DNA of 64,000 nt, from assembly GCF_014839835.1 (NCBI RefSeq), contig NC_071626.1:2852001-2916000 (forward strand). The letters are read 5' to 3'. Below, in pieces: positions 45,101 to 55,940 of the stretch. The position numbers and the translations under genes were made by a program. The notes under the pieces were generated by a model. It saw only the letters and a list, made by a program, of their open reading frames with translations, was not told the DNA's origin and ran no database searches. Positions within the stretch are counted from its first letter, which is position 1. Each line of letters begins with the position of its first letter. The stretch is from Dryobates pubescens. Its lineage: Eukaryota > Chordata > Aves > Piciformes > Picidae.

Positions 45101-48100
45101 ACAGCTCTGCTTCTTTGATGTCTTACTGTCAGCTTTTCCTGATTCAAGAACCTATTATTTCTGTCCTACTACAGCACTTCTTTTAGTTGGTTTGGGATGC
45201 TTTCTGGTTTGTTGGGGAGGGAGGGGGGCTTTCTGGTTTTGTGTGTTTGTTTGTTTTTCTCTTGGAAATAAAGGTGCATGGAAAGGTAAAAAAAACAGGT
45301 CACAAGGTATGTAAGAAAATGGGAAAAGTACAGAAGTGCAGCAGGGAAACTAAGCAGTGTTTGGCTCTTACATTAAACTGGGAAACCATTATTCTCTGGC
45401 TTGACTCTACACCACACACTGACAGCTATAAAAATTGTCACCCATTGCATTAGATGTTCTTAGACACACATGAACTAGGTTCACCTACCTCTGCACAGTA
45501 GGTTATCTTCACAGCAGGTGTGTCTTGGCATGGAAAGATGGCTCTGCAGTGGGCAGCCTGGCAAGAGGGGACAAAAAAAAGCAACCCCAAACCATAAGGC
45601 AAAAAGATAATTTTTCTAATTCAGAGACTCAGAAATCAATCCAACTACTGTATTACACTGGAAATCTATACAGCTCCCCCAGAGAATTCATCATTTAGAA
45701 ACCACCACTTCCTACTATTTGTAACTTACAGCAGTTTCCATAATTAAAGCTTTTCTAAAAGTAATGGAAACTGGGACAGATCAAGAGCCACATATGTTGA
45801 CTGCAAAGGGCTGCTTGCTCCTCAACAAGAAGACTAGAGAGGGCAAAGCAGTTCTGGAATTATTAAACTGCAAATGTGTGACAAAATCTCAGCACTGCCC
45901 TGACTTCAGTGTTTTCATTCAGGACCCTGCATGCACACAATCAAAAGTTATGGTCTGCTGCACTTTCCTCCACTTGACTTTCCTTTCCAACTCTTCAGAA
46001 ACCAGGGGAATTACAGGGGTATGTAAAAAGAAGATGAAAATGGATCCACTCAACCTGACACTGGCTGAAGAGCAATGGGTGCTGCTTGCCAGACGTTTGC
46101 TCAGGAGAAAACCACTGGAGAGCTGAAGACTTTGGAGAGCTCTCAAAGGAGATTTCAACAATTGCTTCTTGTCCCCTGTGTAATAAAGGAGATCATCAGA
46201 CTGTTGTGACCCAGCTCCTGATCACTACTGAAATTCCTCTACAAAGATCTCTGGAAAGCAGGTCTTAAGCACTGTCTCAAAAGCATTAAAAATAAACACC
46301 AGGAGCAGATTAAAAACTACTTTCCCCTTTCGATGATGACAGCAAAAACTGAGCTGGTCCCAAGGCACTTTTATTATTAATAAAGAGAATTTTCCCCCTC
46401 TTTTCAAGGAGAGCATGGATTTTTTTGTCTTTAAACTATTTGGACCAGCCACACAGATCTCTTGTCACACTGTATATGTAACATATAGTTTTGTGACAAC
46501 TACCTCACATTTTGAGCCAGCAGTGTGCAACAAGTGGCCAAGAAGGCCAATGGCATCCTGGCCTAGATCAGGAACAGTGTGGCCAGCAGGAGCAGGGAGG
46601 TCATTCTGCCCTGTGCTCAGCACTGGTTAGGCCAGACCTTGAGTCCTGTGTCCAGTTCTGGGCTCCTCAGTTTAGGAAAGATGTTGAGATGCTGGAAGGT
46701 GTCCAGAGAAGGGCAACAAAGCTGGGGAGGGGTCTGGAGCACAAGCTCTAGGAGGAGAGGCTGAGGGAGCTGGGGTTGCTTAGCCTGGAGAGGAGAAGGC
46801 TCAGGGGAGACCTTCTTGCTCTCTACAACTACCTGAAGGGAGGCTGTGGGGGTTGGTCTCTTCTCCCAGGCAGCCAGCACCAGAACAAGAGGACACAATC
46901 TCAAGCTGTGCCAGGGGAGGTTTAGGCTGGATGTTAGGAAGAAGTTCTTCCCAGCAAGACAGATTGTCCATTGGAATGTGCTGCCCAGGGAGGTGATGGA
47001 GTCACCATCACTGGAGGTGTTTAAGAGAAGCCTGGATGAGGCACTTGGTGCCATGGTTTAGTTGATTAGATGGTGTTGGGTGATAGGTTGGACTTGATGA
47101 TCTCAAAGGTCTCTTCCAACCTGGTTAATTCAATTCTGTGCATAACTATTAAAACATCCCAACTGCAACAAGCAAACCAAAAAAGCATATAAAGCCTACA
47201 TAAGAAAATACTTCCTTCAGCAACACAGGGTTTGTGTATTCTGTAAGTAAATTCGATTTTGCAGCTCATGTTGTGTTTTCTGGGTATCATCTTTGAGCAG
47301 AAAACAGCATAATAGCAATAAGATAACAAAATATAAGTGAAAATAATAGTAATTTCTGGGAAATCCTCTTAACAGTAGGGTTAACAATTTAAAAAGTGTC
47401 CAAATTTTATTCAGGGCTTCAGGACTGGTGTAAAAACTAAGCTCTGGGCAAGGCAGGCAACAGCTAACAAGACAGCACACACAACCCTGACACATTCCTA
47501 CTCCCATTTTCTTTAAAACCATATCAAGACCATCACTGACACCAAAAGAAAGAAGTGTGCTTCGACACAGAAGTATTTGCTTAGCTGTCAGAAAGTTCCA
47601 GCTTACACATATAACCCTCTGGAACTAACAATCCAGCCATAAATCAGATCAAACTTCAGCTAATCAGGACTTGGATGCTGTAGATCAGCTGACCAGGTTT
47701 ATATATCCAGTTTACAACCAGCATTTCAAAGTACATATTTGACAAGAGAAAGCGATTTGTCCTACCATAAGGAACACCAACCACACAGGGTTCTACCAAA
47801 GGTCTACCTTTTCCTATCAGTGTTTTATTGATGTTTATGTGGGGGACTATATCTCACACAACTACAAAGTCTTATGTTCACAACTTATAACCTGATTTTT
47901 GTGGCCTTTTTTTTCCCTTCCTTCCAAGGAAATCCAGCAAAACACCAAAGAAAAGAAACAGGCCTGCGTCTCTGCTCTGGATTCTTCAAGTATTTCATTT
48001 GCTCAGCTTCATATCAGAAGTGTTTCCCCAGGAGGGACAGCTGTTGCAGGCCATTTCCCTTCTTCCCCACATGGTGTGTGCTTCTGAATTGCACCACTTC

Positions 48101-50517
48101 AGAGAACAACAGCAACACTTTGAAACCAGACAGGAGTTTGCAGAGGTAACAACCAGTTCAGAAAACAAAACAAGAAGCAACTGAAGTCTTCAACTTTATT
48201 CAGCCATGGGAACTTCCTCACACAATCACAGCTCTCAGCTGGGAGGTACCATGGAGTTATTACAACATCTAAAGAGAGCTGCCAAATCATGTATTGCAAT
48301 TTGGGCAACAACTTTTTAATTCATGCCACTGAAGAGGCAGGTTGTGGTTACTTCTAGCTGCATCACACTGTCAAAACTCCAGTTCCTGGTTTTGAGGAGT
48401 TAGGCTTAGCACAGTCAAGACAAAAATACTTTTATTATTTGAATACATGCTTCTATCTAATAATAGCAGCAAGGATCAGCCCTTGTAGGAAAGAAAGGAT
48501 CTGTAACTCCCTATGTGCCATACTCCAGCAATTCTGAACAGGCTTAGCCTGAAGGAGAGGAGGCTCAGGGGTGACCTTATTGCTCTCTACAACTACCTGA
48601 AGGGAGGTTGTAGCCAGGTGGGGGTTAGTCTCTTCTCCCAGGCAGCCACCAACAGAGTAAGAGGACACAGTCTCAAGCTGCACCAGGGGAGGTTTAGGCT
48701 GGATGTTAGGAAGAAGCTCTTCATAGAAAGAGAGATTGGCCATTGGAATGTGCTGCCCAGGGAGGTGGTGGAGTCACTGTCACTGGAGGTGTTTAAGAGG
48801 AGCCTGGATGAGGCATTTGGTGCCATGGTTTAGTTGATTATATGGTGATGGGTGATAGGTTGGACTCGATGATCTCAACGGTCTTTTCCAGCCTGGTTAA
48901 TTCTATTCTATTCTAAAATTCAGGTAGTTGAAGTAGAAAGAAAATTACAGTCAAGCAGCAGTGGATCACTGTGATACACTACACAATCTTGCTACTTACT
49001 TTAGAGATTCATTTTGGTCATGATACAAGGCCTGGAAGTGGGAACAGAGAGTCCCAACGTTTTGAAAGCTAAATATGAAATTAATTTACAAGCTCATACC
49101 AAATCAATGCAACACCCTACTTTCTCAGTCCCTTTGCAAGCTTTACAGAACAATCCTGCAGGCAGACAGGCAGCTCATACAGTGCTTAGTGGAAAATGCC
49201 TAAGTAAGGAGGAAAAAACTGTGTACCTTCTTAGCTCAAAGGGAAGTGTGACTTCCAAGGGGGTCCCCTTGAAACTGTGCTTTTCTCCAAACCCAAATTC
49301 AGCATCCTGTCCATTTACAGTCACTTTAAATACCTGTACCTCTCTTGTATCCAGCACCTGTAAGGAAGCAAATGTTAAACAGTGTTAAAGTAGCACCCAT
49401 CAAAACCTTAAAACACAAGTCTGAAGGGGAAAAGCATTTAGTAAGTAAAACTAAAAAGAATTAGTAACTGTGTTGAGTGCTGGGCACTGGCACTTTAAGA
49501 GCATCACTGCACTCACACAGCTGGAGTGGGACAAGGAAGCAAACCAGCTTCTGACCACGAAAAGAGGAAAGAGGAGTTGCCTAAGCAAAGCACAAGGTAA
49601 AACACATTATGAGGGCCACTCTAGTGAGGAGAACGATGGAAAACCCCCTGCCACGGCTTCCAATCTGGACCAGCCACTATGAGTCACATTTTCATGCAAG
49701 AGAAAACCAATTAAACAACGAAGCACTCCCATCCGCAGCAGGAGCGAGGTTTTTTACTCATTGTTATTAACAGAATGGACTCTTCTCTTAATTTTAAGGA
49801 TGTGAGGGAGCCAGCATGTAAAAATAACCCTCAAACTTCGCTTTATAAAGCAAAGCTGAAGAGGTTTATCTGCTTATTTGCGTAGCGAACCGCGACAGCA
49901 GCCGGCACAATAGAAGACATGGAAAAAGCTTCAGTGGAGCCTGCCGATAGTTTGTCCCCAGCTCTTGGCTATTTTAATGGGGAAAAGACACATTTCTGTC
50001 CTCCCGTTGCGGCAAGCTGGAGAGCCGGGCCGCCCAGGGACAGCAAGGGGGTGTTAGCCCAGGGGCTGACCAACGCGCCGGGTCCGCAGGCGAGCTCGGG
50101 GTGGCTGGGGCGAAGGAGCCCCACAAAGCGGAGGTGGTCTCCGACAGCGGGAGGGGAAAGCAGGACCCGGACGACGGCGGAGGGAGGCTGCTGAGGGGTG
50201 GTGGCACCGCCGCGGCGAGAAGCGGGGAGACCATGCGCCCCCGAGCACGGCCGCACGCCGCTCCCCCTCCGCCCGCGCTCGCCCCTCGCAAGCCGCGCCC
50301 GGCCGCGGCGGGCCGCACGAGGGTCGCGCCCCCAGCCCGTCCCGCCCCGCCCTGTCCCCGCCGTTACCAGGCGACGCAGCGCCTCGCGCTCGGCGCGCGT
50401 CGTGAAGGCCGCCGTGCCCCGCAGCGCCCGCGCGCCGAAGTCGACGCGGCAGCGCAGGTAGAGGTGGTACGTGCGGCAGCAGGAGGGCGAAGAGAAGGAG
50501 CTGGGGTCCGCCGCCAT
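33167..50517 (-). CDS. LTA4H: LTA4H, leukotriene A4 hydrolase / aminopeptidase
   Basis: M1-family zinc metalloenzyme: epoxide hydrolase making leukotriene B4 from LTA4, and aminopeptidase clearing Pro-Gly-Pro; cytosolic. Coding exons: 50368-50517, 49227-49357, 46055-46175, 45489-45557, 44639-44743, 42616-42668, 41975-42047, 41547-41687, 41310-41333, 39943-40013, 39739-39850, 37947-38091, 37757-37860, 37327-37397, 36408-36462, 34997-35092, 34382-34464, 33699-33803, 33167-33287. They join to 609 aa (human 611, offset -2). Visible: SQCQ substrate loop (exon 3), GGMENP (exon 8), zinc site HEISH at 293-297 (exon 10) with distal ligand in NEGH (exon 11), Asp373 and Tyr381 (human Asp375, Tyr383), RMK (human Arg563/Lys565) in exon 18. 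Exon 9 is a 24-nt microexon. Human Tyr378 is replaced by Phe376. The intron after exon 12 has a GC donor. The start ATG at 50517 is chosen because it keeps the family N-terminus in frame. Confidence 0.98.
33306..33467. repeat. A/C-rich low-complexity tract in the last LTA4H intron
   Basis: Mixed AAC, CAA and CCAA repeats, including (CCAA)n near 33449-33466. On the gene strand it is T/G-rich and runs into the polypyrimidine tract of the exon 19 acceptor. Confidence 0.8.
33969..34146 (-). mobile_element. CR1 3' end, antisense, diverged
   Basis: ttcatagattgcactgggct start, gcctcaaccacatccctggg end. Same older group as 20108-20420. Confidence 0.8.
35776..36280 (-). mobile_element. CR1 LINE, antisense, about 500 bp
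   Basis: Group with gatcacctagggcaggccac and cattgaggtggaacttcctg. It is nearly identical over long stretches to 42834-43290, also in LTA4H, so the two are recent relatives. Confidence 0.88.
36807..37104 (-). mobile_element. CR1 LINE 3' end, antisense
   Basis: agaatcacagaatcatgaag start; contains cactagaccacgtccctaag and cctgaccactcttgcagcaa. In LTA4H intron 14. Confidence 0.85.
37553..37645. repeat. Imperfect 43-50 bp minisatellite with CA runs
   Basis: Three copies of cagaaaggagcccca (the third with one change), separated by C-rich and (CA)n spacers, in LTA4H intron 13. Confidence 0.75.
37941..37946 (-). other. LTA4H: GC splice donor of LTA4H exon 12
   Basis: The minus strand reads GGACCAG|gcaagt. 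The reading frame into exon 13 ([13 protein letters not shown]) requires this boundary, and the site fits the GC-donor consensus. Confidence 0.85.
38713..38840 (-). mobile_element. CR1 antisense fragment, split by a sense CR1
   Basis: gaatcacagaatggcagggg to ggcagactccag. A possible continuation (ctggagagcctgttccag) appears after the inserted element near 39623-39650. Confidence 0.75.
38841..39622 (+). mobile_element. CR1 LINE, pentamer-tail group, sense, about 780 bp
   Basis: Longest sense copy. Begins within ORF2 (translated pieces [20 protein letters not shown] and [20 protein letters not shown]), runs through the 3' region and ends in about 70 bp of perfect ATTCT pentamers. The ORF2 remnant is broken. 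Confidence 0.93.
40303..40479 (-). mobile_element. CR1 3' end, antisense
   Basis: gaatcatagaattgttaggg start; caccacctccctgggcaacc end. In LTA4H intron 9. Confidence 0.85.
40920..41020 (+). mobile_element. CR1 3' remnant, sense
   Basis: About 100 bp: ctggaagtgtttaaaaacag and cctgcccatggcagaggggt. It is worn at the 3' end. Confidence 0.7.
42834..43290 (-). mobile_element. CR1 LINE, antisense, sister of 35776
   Basis: Shares long identical stretches with 35776-36280 (for example gcaaagaagtttctcttcac and cattgttccttgtcctatta). In LTA4H intron 5. Confidence 0.88.
43428..43488 (-). mobile_element. CR1 3' remnant, antisense, 60 bp
   Basis: cacattggaagggacctcaa followed by agatcatcatcagggccaac. 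A minimal fragment. Confidence 0.6.
43489..44267. other. LTA4H intron 5, unannotated stretch
   Basis: About 780 bp without recognisable repeat or exon. A pyrimidine-rich patch lies near 43816-43930. Confidence 0.45.
44268..44550 (+). mobile_element. CR1 3' end, sense
   Basis: gaagggacaggatgaggggt start; aacccaaaccactctatgga end. About 90 bp downstream (gene-wise) of the LTA4H exon 5 donor. Confidence 0.87.
46522..47139 (+). mobile_element. CR1 LINE, pentamer-tail group, sense, about 620 bp
   Basis: Starts in ORF2 (gtggccaagaaggccaatgg) and ends ctggttaattcaattctgtg without a long tail. In LTA4H intron 2, about 350 bp upstream of exon 3 in gene direction. Confidence 0.92.
48536..48915 (+). 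mobile_element. CR1 LINE, pentamer-tail group, sense
   Basis: From gaacaggcttagcctgaagg to ttaattctattctattct. In LTA4H intron 2, same orientation as the copy at 46522. Confidence 0.92.
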
Positions 50518-50599
50518 CGCTCACGCACCCCGCGCCGCGCGGCCGCCGCCGACACTGCAGCCGCCCCGCCGGGAGGTGGGGCGGGCCCGCGTGCTGGCC

Positions 50600-50614
50600 G
50601 CTGGGAGTCGTAGG
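50600..50614 (-). promoter_or_regulatory. ZNF143-like site (reverse)
   Basis: On the minus strand CCTACGACTCCCAGC, resembling the ZNF143/Staf consensus ACTACAATTCCCAGC. It is about 90 bp upstream of the LTA4H start codon. Confidence 0.4.
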
Positions 50615-50655
50615 TCCGTCCTCCGATCCGTACGTGCGCCGGCAGCGGCAGGAGA

Positions 50656-50667
50656 ACTACAACTCCC
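50656..50667 (+). promoter_or_regulatory. ZNF143-like site (forward)
   Basis: ACTACAACTCCC, the core of the ZNF143/Staf motif, opposite in orientation to the site at 50600 and 115 bp upstream of the tRNA-Asp gene. Confidence 0.5.
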
Positions 50668-50781
50668 GTGGCGGGGCGCAGAGCGGGGCACGGCGGGTTG
50701 CAGGGGGTGGGGTCAGTGCGTGCCAGTACGCGAGCTGTACGAACCATCTGGCCGCTGCTGCGGGAGCTGTGCGTGTACAGT

Positions 50782-50853
50782 TCCTCGTTAGTATAGTGGT
50801 AAGTATCCCCGCCTGTCACGCGGGAGACCGGGGTTCGATTCCCCGACGGGGAG
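50782..50853 (+). tRNA. tRNA-Asp (anticodon GTC)
   Basis: 72-nt gene that folds as a standard cloverleaf. Acceptor TCCTCGT pairs with ACGGGGA (one T-G wobble) and G72 is the discriminator. The anticodon stem CCCGC/GCGGG encloses loop CTGTCAC with GTC at 50815-50817. The T arm is CGGGG-TTCGATT-CCCCG. Box A is about 50789-50800 and box B about 50832-50842, so internal Pol III promoters are intact. No intron. Compared with the common vertebrate tRNA-Asp as I recall it, there is one D-loop change (A at gene position 20). It is divergent from LTA4H, with start codon and tRNA 265 bp apart. Confidence 0.97.
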
Positions 50854-50863
50854 GTACGAAATC

Positions 50864-50880
50864 TTTTCCTTCTTTTTTTT
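50864..50880 (+). terminator. Pol III terminator of tRNA-Asp
   Basis: TTTT at 50864-50867, 10 bases after the tRNA, backed up by a run of nine T from 50872. Confidence 0.85.
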
Positions 50881-51840
50881 TGTGTTAACCCGAGGTGGCC
50901 TCTACCGCACGGGCAAAAGCAGGTTTTCAGGAAAGCAAAGCCGCTGCCAGACAGCGCTGCGGCTATTAAATAGGAAGCACAGAAGAAAAACAGCTGGATC
51001 CTGGCCGCATACCTGCCTCAGGTGCAGGCACAGGAGGGATGCGAGGCTTGAGGTGCAGTGTAAGACCAGCAGGTGCTTTCCGTGGGCTCACTATCTGGTG
51101 TCAAAGCTCATGGGCCTCATCCCACTGCCCCAGATGTCACATCTGGATGTGATCCTGAGATGAGAATGTGAGAACAATGTGAAGAAGAGGAGGTGTGACA
51201 GGGGGCATCATTCTCAGTGACAACCTGGAGCTGGACTACAGCCACGTGCAGACAACCCAGGCAGAAGAGAAAGGGAGTTCCAAGAGGTCTATCGTTGTGT
51301 TTGTTACAGAAAGAAATAAAAACAACCCAAACATTTTTCCTTGTGCAGTGCCTGAATTTCTTCCCATGCCCACTTCCCTTTATCAGGGTCCCCATAAATA
51401 TGTCATCAGAAACACAAGGAAATGGATTTTGTTTCATAGGCAGTTTAGTTCAGAACAGAGGCTGGACCATAAAATAAGATGCAAGAGAACCTTTTAGTAG
51501 TTCCTATGTGTTGGCATCCAGTCAGGCAGTTTCAGCTGTCATAAAACAATAAGGTACTAGAAAAGCAATTAATTCAAAACAGAAATATGCTGACAGTGCT
51601 TTGCAGGCATAAAAAACCTCTTACAAGCAACTCTGTACCTGCTTAGTCAAGGGTCCTGTTTTCAGGTTAAGCTGACACATTGCAAACAACCCAAGAGGCA
51701 GTTTTGCTATAGAGGTGCAGCTCCTAGAGCCCTGGGAAGCCACTCTGGTTTGTGCGTGGGCAAAGGTAAAAGGAAGAGGAATGAGGAGCACTGAGCAGAG
51801 TTTTACAAGGCGAGCCTTTCTGCCCCTGCCTTTTCCTCTC
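50881..51840. other. Intergenic after tRNA-Asp, unannotated
   Basis: No exon, repeat family or RNA gene recognised. Confidence 0.45.
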
Positions 51841-52200
51841 CTAATACCTGACACCATGGAAAAGAGACCAACCTTCACTTCACTGCAACCTCCTTTCAGG
51901 GAGCAATGAGGTCTCCCCTCAGCTTCCTCTTCTCCAGATTAAACAATCCCAGCTCACTCAGCCACTCCTCACCAGCCCTGTTCTCCAGACCCTTCACCAG
52001 CTTGGTTGCCCTTCTCTGGCCACACTCCAACCCCTCTATGTCCTTCTTGTAGCAAGAGCCCCAAAACTGAACACAGTACTCAAAGTGTGGCCTCACCAGT
52101 GCCAAGTACAGGGGCACAATCACTTCCCTACTCCTGCTGGCCACACTATTCCTGATCCAGGCCAGGCAGTCAGTCATCCCATTCAGCTTGCCATCATGTG
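51841..52200 (-). mobile_element. CR1 LINE internal fragment, antisense
   Basis: aatacctgacaccatggaaa through cttggttgcccttctctggc to gccaggcagtcagtcatccc; lacks the 3' tail. Confidence 0.85.
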
Positions 52201-52434
52201 CATATGTTATTTTGCTCACCTTATCAACATCTCAAAGACAGCTGGTATCAGTCTCATGGGTGGGAGAGAAAGCTGTGGCCAAAAGAGCAAGGCAAGAGGG
52301 GGCTGGAAAGTAAACTATTGCTTGCAGCCTTGCTGACCACACAGCATAGTACCCAAAAAGTGCAGAGGGGAGGTCTGGGCTGGAGGTTCAGCCTGAGCAT
52401 GGTAACAGCATCTTGGTAAAGCATGTTCCATGTC

Positions 52435-52668
52435 TGGGACACGGGAAGTTCCATCTCAACATGAGGAAACATTTCTTTACTGTGATGATGACAGAGCCCT
52501 GGAGCAGGCTGCCCAGAGAGGTTGTGGAGTCTCCTTCTCTGGAGACTTTCAAGACCTATCTGGATGTGTTCCTGAGTGGTCTGCCCTAGGTGACCCTGCT
52601 TTGGCAGGGGTTTGGCCTCAATGATCTTCAGAGGTCCCTTCCAACCCCTCCCATTCTATGATTCTATG
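52435..52668 (+). mobile_element. CR1 3' end, sense, octamer tail
   Basis: gggaagttccatctcaacat start; ends attctatgattctatg, two ATTCTRTG octamers. Confidence 0.88.
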
Positions 52669-53239
52669 TTCAAGCCCTGGGTACTGTGTAACCTGCACAG
52701 TCTCCCTCTCTGTGTTGTATCCATATGTGTATTTAACTAAGTGTGTTTTATATACACTTAACTCAGCCAAATGTTTTAATTAACCCTTGAAAAGAGTTCT
52801 GGAAGTTAAAAAAAAAAAATTGCTTGCAAATGTTGGGAACTGCTTTATGTCATCAGTAATGAGAAACTTATGAGTACTGAGAACCTTGGAAGTTTTATGT
52901 TGGTTACTCTCTAAGGGCAGGGAAGAAAGGACCTCCTTCTTAAACTGAATCACTATAGCAATAATTTAATGTTAAGCCTCATTAAAAATCAGTTCTTGGC
53001 AATTGTTCTAGGTGGTCTTAATGGGGGAAACTTAAGAACCAGCTACTGAGAATACACTCCTTGGGTTCTCACTTAGAAGGAAATTAATCAATAAACAGGG
53101 AGAGCAGGGAGAGCAGAGTACAAAGTGATGCTGTAAATGCTCAGGAAGAGCTAATAGCAGGAACAGGGAATGGCAGATTGTTCACAAGGTTTCTTGCAGG
53201 TCAGGACATCCAATGCGAGCATGATGAGCTGACACTTCA
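52669..53239. other. AT-rich intergenic stretch
   Basis: No gene or repeat recognised. Base composition is noticeably AT-richer than the flanks. Confidence 0.45.
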
Positions 53240-53735
53240 CAGTACCACACAGTATCACAGTAACTAAGGTTGGAAGAGACCCCAAGGATCATCAAGTCCA
53301 ACCTGTTCCAACAGACCTCACAACTAGACCATGGCACCAAGTGCCACGTCCAATCTCCCCTTGAACACCTCCAGGGACGGCGACTCCACCACCTCCCTGG
53401 GCAGCCCATTCCAATGACGAATGACTCGCTCAGTGAAGAACTTTCTCCTCATCTCGAGTCTAAACCTCCCCTGGCACAGCTTGAGACTGTGTCCCCTTGT
53501 TCTGGTGCTGGTTGCCTGGGAAAAGAGACCAACCCCCTCCTGTCTACAACCACCTTTCAGGTAGTTGTAGAGGGCAATGAGGTCACCTCTGATCCTTCTC
53601 TTCTCCAGGCTAAGCAACCCCAGCTCCCTCAGCCTCTCCTCACAGGGTTGTGCTCAAGGCCTCTCCCCAGCCTTGTTGCCCTTCTCTGGACACGTTCAAG
53701 TGTCTCGATGTCCTTCTTAAGGAGGATACAAGCCC
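53240..53735 (-). mobile_element. CR1 LINE, antisense, about 500 bp
   Basis: Begins cacacagtatcacagtaact, runs through caccaagtgccacgtccaat and ends near cgatgtccttcttaaggagg. Related to, but distinct from, the pentamer-tail group. It matches the inner element at 56601-56842. Confidence 0.88.
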
Positions 53736-54769
53736 TCTGCCCCACCTTGATTCTTCTGCAGATACTCCTGGTGCTAAACCTGTTGGCTGGTAGGGGGAGA
53801 AGGTGGCTGCTGCCCCTCAGAAAGTGCTGAAACAGTTTGCACAGGTCTCCCAGGCTTTGAGAGTGGTCTTCAACAAACCGTTGTAGCTACAGGTTGTAGC
53901 TGCTGTATGCTGCTGGTTCCTACCCATGGTGAACCAGCTGACCATAGAAATGAAATTTAAAAGGCATCCTGGAAGAATTTAATCTTCACTCAAGAGGTTT
54001 TACCCTGTCATTATTGGTGTCCACTAACTGCTGGCCCCAAGGACCTCAAGGAGCTCTGCAGTCTTCTCCCTGCACTGAGGAGTCTGGCACCGACGCCCCC
54101 AGCCAGCTCTGTCACGGCGCCAGCCCCGGATCAGCTCCTGGGAAAATTGCTGTGTGAGGATGACAGCTGGACTGTGGCTGTCCCTTGGTCGCTGCCACCA
54201 TCCCTGCCCTGCTGCTTGGTGTGGGAGCTGTGGGGCTGTGCCCTTGTTAGTGGCAGCACAGCCCTGCCAGCGCTGCTGCTCCCATGACTCCCCTGGTGCA
54301 GGGTAGGATGTGATGCTGGGAGCACAGCGTGCCACCAAGCAGCTGGGGGGGGGAAGGCCTTTCACTGAACATTTCCAACCTCTTTACACAGGTTTGGGTC
54401 TTCAGCTGCTGCAGCCCCACTTGGGTGAGTGGAGCAATGCTAATCCAAGCCAGATGGGACTCCAACCTACTTGCCAATTAAAAAATACCTAGGCCACCAT
54501 CAGGCATTCAATCCCAAGTCATGCTGTGGTTTTATGACTCCTCCAGACTAGCTTGGCATCCTTCCACACTAGCTTGTAATAAGGGTAAATTAGATGTCCA
54601 CTTTCCCCCCTTATAGCTCTTAATGTGTTGAGCACTCAGTACTGATCTGTAATGATTGACAGGGAGCTGCTTAGTTTTGTACACCAACAATCAGTAATGG
54701 ATCCACTTTCCTGGGACAGAGAGGGTGGAAAATACTTAAAAGCAATATCTTATTGATAGTTCATTCTGC
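53736..54769. other. Intergenic, unannotated
   Basis: No splice-bounded exon or repeat that I can name. Short open frames near 54024-54490 show no family resemblance. Confidence 0.45.
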
Positions 54770-54875
54770 ATCTGGAGAAGAGGAGGCTGAGGGGAGACCT
54801 CATTGCTCTCTACAACTACCTGAAAGTAGGTTGGAGTGAGGTGGGGGTCGGTCTCTTCTGCCTAGTATCAGGCTG
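54770..54875 (+). mobile_element. CR1 internal remnant, sense
   Basis: gaggctgaggggagacctca and tacaactacctgaaagtagg; no 3' end. Confidence 0.72.
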
Positions 54876-55366
54876 TATGATGTTTAAGGTTGCAGAGGAC
54901 TGGCTTATTTCTTCTGCCTGGTTTACAACATTCACATCACCTGCAGCTTTCTGCTGCTAACACAGCACCAACCACTGGAAATTGTCACAAACCATTTGAC
55001 TTTACACATCTGCCCTCTCTTACGTGTAGGCTTGAGGTGTGAGCTGAAGACCTGGCATTAGAACAAGGTTTATATTAATACAGATGCTTACCTGGTGTCG
55101 CCAAGCCCTCCAAATTCCAAAGGCTTTTTGTCTGGCACAGAAGACTATCAGGTTTTTAAGTGGGAATTTGCCCCTGAGACTCTTCTGGCAGCCCCATTGG
55201 CTTCAACTTGGAGAGGCCAAGCTGGGAAAAGGGAGTTATTCCAGCAGGTAACAAACTCTGCTTTTTGACAGCATGCAACGAAACATCTTTAATCAAACAG
55301 TACCTTAGTACAGAGGAGGAGCAAAAAAAGAAGAGGAAGGAAGCAAAAGAATTATCAAAAGAGGCA
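54876..55366. other. Intergenic, unannotated
   Basis: Nothing recognised between two CR1 fragments. Confidence 0.45.
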
Positions 55367-55940
55367 CAAATAGAATAGAATAGAATAGAATAGAATAGAA
55401 TAGAATAGAATAGAATAGAATAGAATAGAATAGAATAGACCAGGTTGGAAGAGACCTTTGAGATCATCAAGTCCAACCTATCATCCAACACCACCTAATC
55501 AACTAAACCACGGCACCAAGAACCCCATCAAGTCTCTTCCTAAACACCTCCAGTGATGGTGACTCCACCACCTCGCTGGGCAGCACATTCCAATGGCAAA
55601 TAACTCTTTCTATGAAAAACTTCTTCCTAACATCCTAACAACACCTCCCCTGGTGCAGCTTGAGACTGTGTCCTCTTGTTCTGGTGCTGGTTGCTTGGGA
55701 GAAGAGAGCAATCCCCACCTGGCTACAACCTCCCTTCAGGTAGTTGGAGAGAGCAAGAAGGTCTCCCCTGAGCCTCCTCTTCTCTAGGCTAAGCAACCCC
55801 AGCCCCTCAGCCTCTCCTTCCAGGGCTGTGCTCCAGACCCCTCCCCAGCTTTGTTGCCCTTCTCTGGACATCTTCCAGCATCTCAACATCTTTCCTACAC
55901 TGAGGGGCCCAGAACTGGACACAGGACTCAAGGTGAAGTG
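55367..55940 (-). mobile_element. CR1 LINE, pentamer-tail group, antisense, with long tail
   Basis: A 70-bp (AGAAT)n tail at about 55371-55438 leads into ccaggttggaagagaccttt. The element runs to cacaggactcaaggtg. Nearly perfect pentamers and well-kept sequence point to a young insertion. Confidence 0.93.

Larger units (their letters stand above)
49970..50720. promoter_or_regulatory. LTA4H: CpG-island promoter of LTA4H
   Basis: Very GC- and CpG-rich block around LTA4H exon 1, extending towards the divergent tRNA gene. Long open frames on both strands here come from base composition. The transcription start probably lies between 50530 and 50670. Confidence 0.75.

Noticed and set aside
46415-46764. 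Frames such as [17 protein letters not shown] seen at three loci
   Set aside because: The same CR1 region in alternative frames at 27.4, 46.5 and 63.7 kb. Repetition reflects the LINE, not a gene family.
49919-50819. Long frames on both strands around LTA4H exon 1
   Set aside because: CpG-island composition again; only 50368-50517 on the minus strand is supported, by splice site and homology.
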